A stretch of DNA of 64,000 nucleotides from assembly GCF_002204795.1 (NCBI RefSeq), contig NZ_NIXO01000016.1, positions 44,505 to 108,504 on the forward strand, in the 5' to 3' direction. The translations under genes were made by a program, and so were the position numbers. The stretch comes from Pseudomonas sp. K2I15 (GTDB lineage Bacteria > Pseudomonadota > Gammaproteobacteria > Pseudomonadales > Pseudomonadaceae). Below, one piece after another: positions 38,381 through 46,607 of this stretch. Each line of letters opens with the position of its first letter. Positions within the stretch are counted from its first letter, which is position 1. The notes beneath the pieces were generated by a model. It did not search any database, was not told the DNA's origin, and saw only the letters and a program-made list of their open reading frames with translations.

Positions 38381-40543
38381 ATGCGCATCGGTCTTCTGTC
38401 ACCCCTGGCACTGACAGTGCTCGCCACCCTTCCCTTTCAAGCCAACGCCAGCGGCGATGACTCGTGCTACCCGGACTGGCGGGTGTCGCGTAATAGCCTG
38501 GACGTGTGCAGCAACCTGCCGTTCCTGAGCCCGGGCAATGACAGCCGGGTCAACCTGCGCCTGTTGCTCGCCGACAAAAACGTCACGCCGCTGGCACCCA
38601 ATGCCCTGGGCGACCAGGACTTGTCTGAAGGGTTTGGCCCGGTGCCTTTCCCGGTGTATCGGCTGACGCCGGCTGCGGATGAGCCCGACAACAAGCCCGA
38701 CGACTCACGCACCGCCGAACTGGATGAACTGCTCACCCCGCTAGGCATCAAGCGCGATGACTACAAGACCGCCGGTGAAGCCTTTCTTTCCGGCGAGGGC
38801 AGCCGCTGCCGCAGCAACGCCGATGACAGCGCCGCCGCGTTTATCAGCCAGGTGGTGAAGGCCGATGTGCCGCAGGCCGAACGCCAATTACTGGCCAAAC
38901 TCCGCTTGCAGATGCTCACCAGCTGTTCCTCGGACGGCGTAGCCGCAGGCGACGCCGACCAGCTCAAATCGACAGACGGCCAAGCCTTGCTGGCCTACCT
39001 GCGAGCCGCCGGCGACTTTTACAGCGGGCGCTTCAGTGACGCGCAAAAAGGCTTCGCCGCGCTGACGAGCAGCGCGTTGCCCTGGCTCAAGGAAACGGCG
39101 CTGTACATGACCGCCCGCACCGCGCTGAACGACGCCCAGCAAAATGCCTTCGATGAATACGGCACGCCGTCGCTTGAGCATGTGGATAAGTCCGCGATGC
39201 AACGGGCCGAGGCGGGTTTTGATGACTACCTGAAAACTTATCCACAGGGCGAATACGCCGCCTCCGCCCGCGGCCTGCTGCGCCGGGTGCACTGGCTGGC
39301 GCCCAACCCCGACAAACTGGCAGACGACTTTGCCTGGCAACTGACCCAGGCCACCGATGCCCAGCGCAACGTATCGCTGGATGAACTGGTACAGGAAGCC
39401 GACACCAAGCTGCTGACCAGCACCACGGCACCGGTGGGCAACCCGTTGATCCTGGCCCTCAACGACCTGATGTGGATGCGCGCCGGTGAGCCGCCGAAAC
39501 TCACGCGCGAAGCCCTTGACGGGCAAAAGTCGGTATTTGCCCAGGAACCGGCGCTGTATGCCTATGTGCAGGCGGCGTTTGCCGTGTACGTCGAGCATCA
39601 GCCCGACCGCGCGCTGAAGCTGTTGCCGCAAGACGTACCGTCGAACCTCGATTACTTCGCCTTCAGCCAACAGACCCTGCGCGGCTTGGCGCTGGAAGCC
39701 AAGGACGACTGGAAAGCTGCCCAAGCGCTGTGGCTGCAACTGCTGCCACTGGCCAAGCAACCGCTGCAACGCGACCAGCTTGAGCTGGCACTGGCGATGA
39801 ACTACGAACGCAGCGGGCAACCGGCCAAGGTGTTCGCCGCCGACTCGCCGATCAGCGCCAAACAGGTGCGCTATATCCTGCTGCGCAATGTGGCCAGCCC
39901 TGAGTTGCTGCGCCAGCAGCTTGCCAATGCCGGTGACCCGGTGGAGCGCCAGACCGCGCAATTCACGCTGCTCTATAAAGACCTGCTGCGCGGCCAGTTC
40001 ACGACCTTTGCCGAGGACCTGAAGCAACTGCCCGCCTCGGTTCCCGACGACAAGCTCGGCACCAGCCTGGGTTACGTCTATGGCGCCGGCCAGTCGTTGA
40101 ATCTGTTCCGCTGGAACGGTGACAAAGCCGAATCCGGCTACACCTGCCCGAGCGTCGCGCAAATCGCCAGCACCTTGCAGGCCGACCCGAAAAACCCGCA
40201 GGGCCTGAACTGCCTGGGTGAATTCATCCTGCGCAACGGCCTGGACGGCATGCCTCTGGAACAAGCGCGCTCCGCCGGCAGCCTGGGCAGTACCGCCTCG
40301 CCCTTCAAAGGTGAAACCTTTTCGCGACTGGAAGGCTACAAGCAGGTGATCGGCAATCCCAAGGCACCGCATAACGACAAGGCCTACGCGCTGTTTCGCG
40401 CCATCAACTGCTATGGACCTTCGGGCTATAACAGCTGCGGTGGTGAAGACGTCGACAAGGCCGTGCGCAAGGGCTGGTTCCGCCAGTTGAAAACCGGGTT
40501 TGCCGATACTCAGTGGGGCAAATCGCTGCAGTACTACTGGTAA
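38381..40543 (+). CDS. Secreted helical-repeat protein of unknown function
   Basis: 720 aa from ATG 38381 with AAGGACACTTC upstream. The cleavable signal peptide (MRIGLLSPLALTVLATLP region, cleavage near ANA) sends it to the periplasm or outside. The body is a series of helical repeats, TPR-like (for example AFAVYVEHQPDRALKLLP). The C-terminus has several Cys (YTCPSVAQ, NCLGEF, INCYGPSGYNSCGG) and may hold disulphides. It is paired with a DUF3142 protein 3 bases downstream. Confidence 0.75.
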   Translation: MRIGLLSPLALTVLATLPFQANASGDDSCYPDWRVSRNSLDVCSNLPFLSPGNDSRVNLRLLLADKNVTPLAPNALGDQDLSEGFGPVPFPVYRLTPAADEPDNKPDDSRTAELDELLTPLGIKRDDYKTAGEAFLSGEGSRCRSNADDSAAAFISQVVKADVPQAERQLLAKLRLQMLTSCSSDGVAAGDADQLKSTDGQALLAYLRAAGDFYSGRFSDAQKGFAALTSSALPWLKETALYMTARTALNDAQQNAFDEYGTPSLEHVDKSAMQRAEAGFDDYLKTYPQGEYAASARGLLRRVHWLAPNPDKLADDFAWQLTQATDAQRNVSLDELVQEADTKLLTSTTAPVGNPLILALNDLMWMRAGEPPKLTREALDGQKSVFAQEPALYAYVQAAFAVYVEHQPDRALKLLPQDVPSNLDYFAFSQQTLRGLALEAKDDWKAAQALWLQLLPLAKQPLQRDQLELALAMNYERSGQPAKVFAADSPISAKQVRYILLRNVASPELLRQQLANAGDPVERQTAQFTLLYKDLLRGQFTTFAEDLKQLPASVPDDKLGTSLGYVYGAGQSLNLFRWNGDKAESGYTCPSVAQIASTLQADPKNPQGLNCLGEFILRNGLDGMPLEQARSAGSLGSTASPFKGETFSRLEGYKQVIGNPKAPHNDKAYALFRAINCYGPSGYNSCGGEDVDKAVRKGWFRQLKTGFADTQWGKSLQYYW

Positions 40544-40546
40544 GCC

Positions 40547-41251
40547 GTGAAGCGTTTCTGGCTGGCCCTGCTCCTGCTGGCAAGCCCGGCCTTCGGCGCG
40601 GTGGACGCCCGCGACCATGATGCGTTCTGGCTGTGGAGCGGCGTCGCTCCCCAGCCGGTGCTCAAGCAGGCCAAAACCCTGTACATCCTCCAGGGCCAGA
40701 TCAACTCGACCCGCCGCGCGCCCCAGCGTGGTGTGCAGTTCATCGCCCAGGGCATGAGTGTGCCGCGCATCACCCAAGGTGAAGTCTGGGTGGTGTACCG
40801 CGCCCACACCCTGCACTGGCCCGAGTCGATCTACAGCCAAATGCTCGGCCAGGTGCAACGCTGGCGCGACGCGGGCAACCCGGTGGTCGGCATCCAGATC
40901 GACTTCGATGCGCGCACTCAATACCTCAACGAATACGCCGACTTCCTGCGCGACCTGCGCCGGCGACTGCCCAAGGATTTGCGCCTGAGCATTACGGGGC
41001 TGATGGACTGGAGCAGCCATGCCGACCCGGCCGCCATCGCACAACTCAAGGGCGTGATTGATGAAGTGGTGGTGCAAACCTACCAGGGCCGCCACAGCAT
41101 CCCGGATTACGCGGCGTATTTGCCACGGATGAACCGACTGGGGGTGCCGTTCAAGATTGGGTTGATTCAGGGTGGGGAGTGGGAGGAGCCGGGGTATTTG
41201 AAGGGGAGTGAGTGGTTTCGCGGGTATGTGGTTTTTTTGCAGAACCCTTGA
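40547..41251 (+). CDS. DUF3142 family secreted protein
   Basis: 234 aa with GTG start at 40547. The signal peptide is short (WLALLLLASPAFG). The body shows a TIM-barrel-like pattern: IQIDFDARTQYLNEYADFL and LRLSITGLMDWS, then VVVQTYQGR and FKIGLIQGG. DUF3142 is of unknown function and distantly like glycosidase folds. The 3-base gap from the upstream gene suggests co-translation and a shared envelope or extracellular task. Confidence 0.82.
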   Translation: MKRFWLALLLLASPAFGAVDARDHDAFWLWSGVAPQPVLKQAKTLYILQGQINSTRRAPQRGVQFIAQGMSVPRITQGEVWVVYRAHTLHWPESIYSQMLGQVQRWRDAGNPVVGIQIDFDARTQYLNEYADFLRDLRRRLPKDLRLSITGLMDWSSHADPAAIAQLKGVIDEVVVQTYQGRHSIPDYAAYLPRMNRLGVPFKIGLIQGGEWEEPGYLKGSEWFRGYVVFLQNP

Positions 41252-41258
41252 ATGCCTC

Positions 41259-41315
41259 TTGACACAATAACCACAACCATGCAAGAAATCGTCCACGGTC
41301 CATGGACAGTGGACG
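41259..41315 (+). promoter_or_regulatory. Promoter-like hexamer and 26-bp palindromic operator
   Basis: A perfect -35 hexamer TTGACA lies at 41259-41264; the -10 spaced 17 bases away (CAAGAA) is poor. A 26-bp inverted repeat follows at 41290-41315, with outer arms CGTCCAC and GTGGACG around the core TCCATGGA. The two 13-base halves match at 12 of 13 positions. It ends 18 bases before the winged-helix gene and could be its own operator. Confidence 0.6.
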
Positions 41316-41333
41316 CTGCGAGTTTGGATCAGT

Positions 41334-42059
41334 ATGAAAAGTCAAGATATCGTAATCCTATTCAAGCTAATCAGCTTGGACCTCCAGGCCCAGAACGATC
41401 GAGTGAAAAAGCGCGAATTCACTGTGATACTTGATATTGAGGATGCAATAGACCTCGCATCAAATGAATCCCAAAGTTATCTCGACCACTTTCTTGATCT
41501 ACGCCTAACAGGGAATGTGGAGAAAATTGCCCTGTCCCACACTAAAACCTGGGAAGGATGGGAAGATATCGATGACATATTAATCGCGCCCAATATTGAC
41601 AGCTACTCAGTCCGAGCGCTGTCCGGTTCACTCGCCCTAAGCAAAAGTGAGGTGTCCAACTCGCTGAACCGTTGCCGGGATATAGGCCTCCTTAATACTG
41701 ACCGATTGAGCGGACAACCAGCGGTTCGAAAAGAGGCGCTGCTGGACTTGATTAAATACGGTATTCGCTACGTATTCCCCGCCAAACCTGGCCCCATCGT
41801 ACGTGGCATCCCAACTGCCTTCGCTGCCCCGGTAATGGCCGGTAAGGTCATGAGCGGTGGAGACCTTATACCCGTTTGGCCTGACGCTTACGGAAAAAGC
41901 AAAGGGCAGGAAATTACGCCCTTATATAAAACTGTCCCGGGCGCGGTGAAAAAGGACGAGCTTCTCTACCACTTCCTCGCCCTTGTCGATGCTATTCGTA
42001 TAGGAGGCCCACGAGAAACCAAAGTGGCCGACGCCATGCTGCGGGAGTGGATCCTGTGA
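41334..42059 (+). CDS. Winged-helix (AbiEi-like) DNA-binding protein
   Basis: 241 aa. A helix-turn-helix segment is visible around residues 90-125 (YSVRALSGSLALSKSEVSNS and the turn before LNRCRDIGLL). The C-terminal half is a conserved basic segment (KYGIRYVFPAKPGP; ALVDAIRIGGPRETKVADAM). The family is commonly encoded with an AbiEii-type nucleotidyltransferase. It may be an antitoxin or repressor acting on the palindrome just upstream. The stop overlaps the next start as GTGA. Confidence 0.65.
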   Translation: MKSQDIVILFKLISLDLQAQNDRVKKREFTVILDIEDAIDLASNESQSYLDHFLDLRLTGNVEKIALSHTKTWEGWEDIDDILIAPNIDSYSVRALSGSLALSKSEVSNSLNRCRDIGLLNTDRLSGQPAVRKEALLDLIKYGIRYVFPAKPGPIVRGIPTAFAAPVMAGKVMSGGDLIPVWPDAYGKSKGQEITPLYKTVPGAVKKDELLYHFLALVDAIRIGGPRETKVADAMLREWIL

Positions 42060-42760
42060 ACTCAAACAGAGCCATGATGCTGCACATGCTTGGAGAGGTT
42101 GCCGAGGCGCTGGGGGAAGAGCTACGCGAACAAGTGGCCTTCGTCGGCGGATGCACCACTGTCCTGCTTATCACCGATGAATTCACTCAGGAATCCATTC
42201 GTGGCACCGACGATGTCGACCTGGTCATCCACCTGACAAGTACCGCTGACTGGTATCGGCTGGAGGATCATCTCAAACCCAAGGGATTCAAGAATACCGG
42301 GCAGGACACTGTCACCTGCCGCTTGCGTCTGGGCGCCCTGAAAGTCGACTTTATGCCGACGGACGAAAAGGTATTAGGGTTTTCAAATACCTGGTTCGTG
42401 GGTGGGTTGGAAAACGCTATTTACCACGACCTGCCCAACGGCATTCGAATCAAGGTATTCGCTGCGCCGTGGTTTCTTGCCGCGAAGCTGCAGGCTTATA
42501 AGGGACGAGGAAACGGGGATGTGCTGATGTCCAACGACATTGAAGACATCATCGCACTGGTTGATGGCCGCGAAGAATTGGGTGAAGAAATGAAGCAAGC
42601 GCCGAGCGAGCTACGAGCGTTCGTCAGCCAACAACTTTCTGAACTGCTGAGGCTTACGGCGTTTCTGGACGTGGTTCAAAGTACAGCCCAGGACCCTGAT
42701 CGTGAAACGTTGATTCATGAACGGCTGAACACAATGGTTGCATTCGGAGCACACGCTTGA
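42056..42760 (+). CDS. AbiEii-like nucleotidyltransferase
   Basis: 234 aa. DNA polymerase beta-type NTase signature: VGGCTTVLL, the metal-binding DDVDLVIHL (Asp-x-Asp) and a third Asp in KVDFMPTD. GFSNTWFVGG and PWFLAAKLQAYKGRG are family blocks of AbiEii/AbiGii toxins. These transfer NTPs to tRNAs or other targets in known cases. I chose the GTG at 42056, which overlaps the upstream stop. All three catalytic acids are present, so it should be active. Confidence 0.78.
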   Translation: MNSNRAMMLHMLGEVAEALGEELREQVAFVGGCTTVLLITDEFTQESIRGTDDVDLVIHLTSTADWYRLEDHLKPKGFKNTGQDTVTCRLRLGALKVDFMPTDEKVLGFSNTWFVGGLENAIYHDLPNGIRIKVFAAPWFLAAKLQAYKGRGNGDVLMSNDIEDIIALVDGREELGEEMKQAPSELRAFVSQQLSELLRLTAFLDVVQSTAQDPDRETLIHERLNTMVAFGAHA

Positions 42761-43446
42761 CCCTGCCTATGAGCGTGACCCGCCAAGGAGTCAATCGAGC
42801 GGAAAACAGGGACGTCGCCGGCTCGGCATACAACAGCGGTGCCTACCTCTACGTGATCGCAGACGGCACCTCAAAGCCCGAAAGTGGCGCCTTGGCGCGG
42901 GCACTGACTCAACATGTGCTGGCTTCCTTTTCCAATCTCAATCCCTCTGTCATTTCCTGCCCCGACAAAACCCTTGATCTGACGCTCACTTCACTCAACG
43001 AAGTACGCTCAACCCTTTGCTCAAACTACCCCTTCGCCTCCGCCAGCTATCTCGTATTCATGATTCATGGCCGCACAGCCATTTCCATTCACGCGGGTGA
43101 CTGCTGCCTGGGGCAGCTGGAAGATGGCCGCGCGGTAAACTGGCTGAGCCAGCCCCACTGCGGCCGCAATTGGAAGAGCGATCTTAGCCACGACCTTATC
43201 GCCAGCAGCCCTACACGTAAAACACTGTGGAACTGCATGAGCTATCGCAGGCCGCATGAACCGCATATCCAATCGTTGCAAGCAGACCCTGATACGAAGT
43301 GGATCTTGGCCACCGACGGTTTTTGGGCTGAGCTCTCACCCGCAGAACAACTTAAGGCTATTGCGGGCCAAAGCCTTGATGATCTCCAAGGCGACGACGA
43401 CATTACCTTCATGCTTTTGCAGCCTCAGAAGCAGCTCATCCTCTAA
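42757..43446 (+). CDS. PP2C-family Ser/Thr phosphatase
   Basis: 229 aa, TTG start overlapping the NTase stop (TTGA), with GGAG 7 bases before. An ATG at 42769 is the alternative. Metal-site motifs are complete by eye: AENRDV, VIADGTSKPESG, SIHAGDC, LATDGFWAE and GDDDITFMLL, which is the PPM/PP2C pattern. No other domain or membrane segment is seen. In an operon with an NTase it could reverse or sense a phosphorylation linked to toxin control (inference). Confidence 0.72.
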   Translation: MTLPMSVTRQGVNRAENRDVAGSAYNSGAYLYVIADGTSKPESGALARALTQHVLASFSNLNPSVISCPDKTLDLTLTSLNEVRSTLCSNYPFASASYLVFMIHGRTAISIHAGDCCLGQLEDGRAVNWLSQPHCGRNWKSDLSHDLIASSPTRKTLWNCMSYRRPHEPHIQSLQADPDTKWILATDGFWAELSPAEQLKAIAGQSLDDLQGDDDITFMLLQPQKQLIL

Positions 43447-44024
43447 CCCGGCGCCAGCTCAGATAACCGCAGCGCTGGCACAATCGAGAGCGCGTAAAAG
43501 CACAGCCCGATAGCGATCCAGATGAAGTTGGCCCAGGTCAGGCGCTTGTTCACCTCACCCTTCGGATCGTTCTCCACCTGGTTCACCGCATGCTGTACCT
43601 GCACCATCAGGTAGAGATGCACGATCGTCAGGCAAGCACTGATCTTCATCGCAGTCAGCGGCGCGAGGGCCCACGAGTACGCATAAGGCAAGGCACCGCA
43701 GATAACCAGCCCGATGGCCACGCTGCGTGGCTGCCATTGATACGCCGCAGCCTTGAGCTCAACTTGCCGGCGGATTTTCATGATCAGCGGATAAAGGAAA
43801 ATCACCGAGAAGAACGCCCGCACAACCGGCCAGACCTTCGCGCCAGTCGCCTGCCGATAGCAAGTCCACTGCTTGTAGAACCAATAAACGAAGTACATAC
43901 CCGAGGTCAGCAGAATCATGATCACCAGCTTGCGGGATGCAACCACGAAAAACGTGGATGCACCGGCGAGCGGTTGACTCAATTCGGCCTGCGGCGGCGC
44001 GTAGGGGTTGTCGATCACTGACAC
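43443..44024 (-). CDS. DUF4234-like multi-pass membrane protein
   Basis: 193 aa, GTG start at 44024 with GGAG 7 bases upstream. About four membrane helices are seen, with the conserved MYFVYWFYKQW motif after the first. The cytoplasmic N-terminus begins SVIDNPYAPPQAEL. Such proteins are common and uncharacterised. Its stop overlaps the PP2C stop region on the other strand by 4 bases, so the two genes are convergent. Confidence 0.72.
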   Translation of the reverse strand: MSVIDNPYAPPQAELSQPLAGASTFFVVASRKLVIMILLTSGMYFVYWFYKQWTCYRQATGAKVWPVVRAFFSVIFLYPLIMKIRRQVELKAAAYQWQPRSVAIGLVICGALPYAYSWALAPLTAMKISACLTIVHLYLMVQVQHAVNQVENDPKGEVNKRLTWANFIWIAIGLCFYALSIVPALRLSELAPG

Positions 44025-44083
44025 GGGAAAGCTCCTGGAAGGTGTTTGGCTAAAACAGATTAACGGCCGAACACTCCGAATGT

Positions 44084-45526
44084 TTACCGCCCTGCCGTCT
44101 GCTCCGGATACACCGACTCCCAGCCCCCGCCCAACGCCTTATACAACCCGACCATCGCCAGGGAAACACCGGCGGAGCTTTCCACCCACTGCTCCTGCGT
44201 CGCGAGCAATGCGCTTTGCACCGTCAGCACGTTGACGAAATCCACCACGCCTTCGACGTATTGATGCTGCGCCGTGGTGAGGGCGATCTGGTTCTGGCGC
44301 ACCGCTTCGGCGAGGCTGTCGCGGCGCAGTTGACTGGCGTTGTAGCGGGTCAGTTGGTCGTCGATTTCATGCCAGGCCCGCAGCACGGTTTGCTGGTAGG
44401 CCAGGGCCGCTTCCTGTTGCTGGGCTTCGCGCAAATCGAGCATGCCTTGCAGTCGGCCACCGTTGAAAATCGGCAAGCTCAGTTGCGGGCCGAAAGCGAA
44501 TGCGCGCGAACTCCACGAGCCGAAATCCGCCAACTGCAACGCCTGGGAGCCAACGCTGCCGGACAGGGTGATGCGCGGGTAGAAGTCGCCCTTGGCCACG
44601 CCGATGGAGGCGGTGGCAGCATGCAAGCGGGCTTCGGCCTGGCGGATGTCGGGGCGGCGCTCGGCCAGTTGCGACGGCAGGCCGATGGCGACCTGGCGCT
44701 GGGTTTGCGGTACGGCGGCGTCCTTGGACAGTTCGGTGTACAAGGCTTGCGGCCGCTCGCCCATCAGCAGGCTCAGGGCATTGATCAATTGGTCCTGGCG
44801 TTGCTGCAAGTCAGGCAGGCGCGCCTCGATGGCGGCGACTTGAGCAGCGGCTTCGGCCACGTCCAGGTTTGTGGCTACACCGTCGGCCAGGCGCAGCTGC
44901 GACAGCTTCAGGCTGTGGCGGGCGACGTCGAGGTTTTGCTCGGTGACGGCCCGGGTGTTCTGCACGCCGCGCAGTTGGATGTAGTCCTGGGCGGTTTCGG
45001 CCAGCACCGACAACAGCACGGCACGGCGGTCGTTTTCGGCGACTTGCAGGGTGGCGTCGGCGGCTTCGGTTTCACGTTTTACCCGGCCCCAGAAGTCCAG
45101 TTCCCAGGCGGCGGAGAAACCCATGTCCCACTGGTTGAAAGCCGAGCGGCCGTTCTTGCCGGAAGGGTCACTCAAGCCATCGGCGCTGTTGCGTTGGCGC
45201 AGGTAATCGCCGGTAGCGTTGACGGTCGGGTAGCGCTCGGCGGTGATCACCTGGCGCGCCGCGCGGCTCTGTTGCAGGCGGCTGCTGGCCAGTTTCAGGT
45301 CGAGGTTATCGGTGAGCGCGCGACGCGTCAGCGCGGTGAGTTGCTGGTCGTGGAACACTTCCCACCAGCGCTCTTCCAGCGGGTCATTGACCGCGCGGCT
45401 GGCGGCTTGTCGACCCTGGGGCTCGGTCCATTTGCCGAGCGGGTTTTGCGGGCGCTGGAAGTCGGGGCCGACGGTGCAGGCACTCAGGCTGAGCAGGCTC
45501 AAGGTAAACAATGCAAGGCGTCTCAT
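44084..45526 (-). CDS. Outer-membrane efflux lipoprotein, NodT/OprM type
   Basis: 480 aa. Lipobox LSLSAC and the OEP fold, including the WELDFWGRVKRETEAADAT block. It is the third gene of the MFS-HlyD-OMF set and overlaps the HlyD stop (ATGA). Its length equals that of the 31049 gene, but the sequence is clearly different. Confidence 0.92.
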   Translation of the reverse strand: MRRLALFTLSLLSLSACTVGPDFQRPQNPLGKWTEPQGRQAASRAVNDPLEERWWEVFHDQQLTALTRRALTDNLDLKLASSRLQQSRAARQVITAERYPTVNATGDYLRQRNSADGLSDPSGKNGRSAFNQWDMGFSAAWELDFWGRVKRETEAADATLQVAENDRRAVLLSVLAETAQDYIQLRGVQNTRAVTEQNLDVARHSLKLSQLRLADGVATNLDVAEAAAQVAAIEARLPDLQQRQDQLINALSLLMGERPQALYTELSKDAAVPQTQRQVAIGLPSQLAERRPDIRQAEARLHAATASIGVAKGDFYPRITLSGSVGSQALQLADFGSWSSRAFAFGPQLSLPIFNGGRLQGMLDLREAQQQEAALAYQQTVLRAWHEIDDQLTRYNASQLRRDSLAEAVRQNQIALTTAQHQYVEGVVDFVNVLTVQSALLATQEQWVESSAGVSLAMVGLYKALGGGWESVYPEQTAGR

Positions 45527-46581
45527 TGCTGGGCCACCTCACGTTGCTGAGCGGCAGCGTGGGTGTCGACGCTGGCTTCCACCGACATACCGACGCGCAG
45601 GCGTTCGGTCAGCGCCTGGCCGGGTTCCAGGATGATTTTCACCGGAATGCGCTGCACCACCTTGGTGAAGTTGCCGGTGGCGTTGTCTGGCTTGACCGAG
45701 GCAAATGTCACCCCGGTGGCCGGCGCCAGGCTTTCAAGGTGCCCCTTGAGCACTTCGCCGTCGAGGCTGTCGACCCGCACTTCAACCGTTTGGCCGGCGT
45801 GCATGTGGGACAGTTGGGTCTCCTGGAAATTGGCGACCACGTAGGCCTCGGCCAGTGGCACAACGGCGAGGATTTTGCTGCCCGGCGTCACATAGGCGCC
45901 GACCCGCACTGCCCGCTCACCGACCATGCCGTCTACCGGCGCGACGATGCGGGTGTATGACAGCTGATAGCTGGCCATTTCCAATGCTGCCTGGGCGCGT
46001 TTCAAGCCGCCTTCAGCCGCATCACGCTGGGCGCTGAGGATTTCCACCTGCTTGCGTTCGGCCGCCAGCACCGCCGTGGCGCTGGCCAGGCGTGCGGTGG
46101 CCTGGTCGATGCGGGTCTTGGCTTGCTGGGCGTTTTGCACAGTACCGGCGCCGACGCCCGCGAGGTGGTTGTAGCGGTTCAGTTCGTGCTCGGCAAACGC
46201 CACTTCGGCGCGATCCGCCGCCACGGTGGCCTGGGCCTGGGCGATCACCGAGCTTTGGCGCTCCAAGGTCGCCGTGGCGTTTTTCAGCTGCGCTTGGGCC
46301 ACCAGCGTATCGGCATCGGCCGCCTGGGCCGCGGCGCGGAAGTCACGGTCATCGATCAGCGCCAGCAACTGGCCGGCCTTGACCCGCTGGTTGTCTTCCA
46401 CCAGCACTTCTTTGATAAACCCGGCCACACGCGGCGCCACCAGGGTGTAGTCGGCGGCGACGAAGGCGTCATTGGTGCTCTGGCGCTTGCTGCCGAACAT
46501 GCCCGGCGCCAGCAGGTAAACCAGCACACCCACGGCGAACACGGTGATGACGGTTACAGCGATTTTGTCTTTGCGTTTCAT
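45523..46581 (-). CDS. EmrA-type membrane fusion protein
   Basis: 352 aa. One N-terminal helix (VTVITVFAVGVLVYLLAPGMF), a lipoyl half near 50-75 and a long coiled-coil hairpin (about 80-210) are followed by RIVAPVDGMVGERAVRVGA and the beta-barrel. It connects the MFS pump to the OMF. It lies 26 bases after the MFS gene. Confidence 0.92.
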   Translation of the reverse strand: MKRKDKIAVTVITVFAVGVLVYLLAPGMFGSKRQSTNDAFVAADYTLVAPRVAGFIKEVLVEDNQRVKAGQLLALIDDRDFRAAAQAADADTLVAQAQLKNATATLERQSSVIAQAQATVAADRAEVAFAEHELNRYNHLAGVGAGTVQNAQQAKTRIDQATARLASATAVLAAERKQVEILSAQRDAAEGGLKRAQAALEMASYQLSYTRIVAPVDGMVGERAVRVGAYVTPGSKILAVVPLAEAYVVANFQETQLSHMHAGQTVEVRVDSLDGEVLKGHLESLAPATGVTFASVKPDNATGNFTKVVQRIPVKIILEPGQALTERLRVGMSVEASVDTHAAAQQREVAQQ

Positions 46582-46607
46582 AGCAATCCTTTTGGCTCAG
46601 TGAGCAA

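Noticed and set aside
38888..41296. 802-aa minus-strand frame spanning two plus-strand genes
   Set aside because: It crosses the boundary of two genes with clear signal peptides and families, and its translation shows no motif. It is an antisense shadow.
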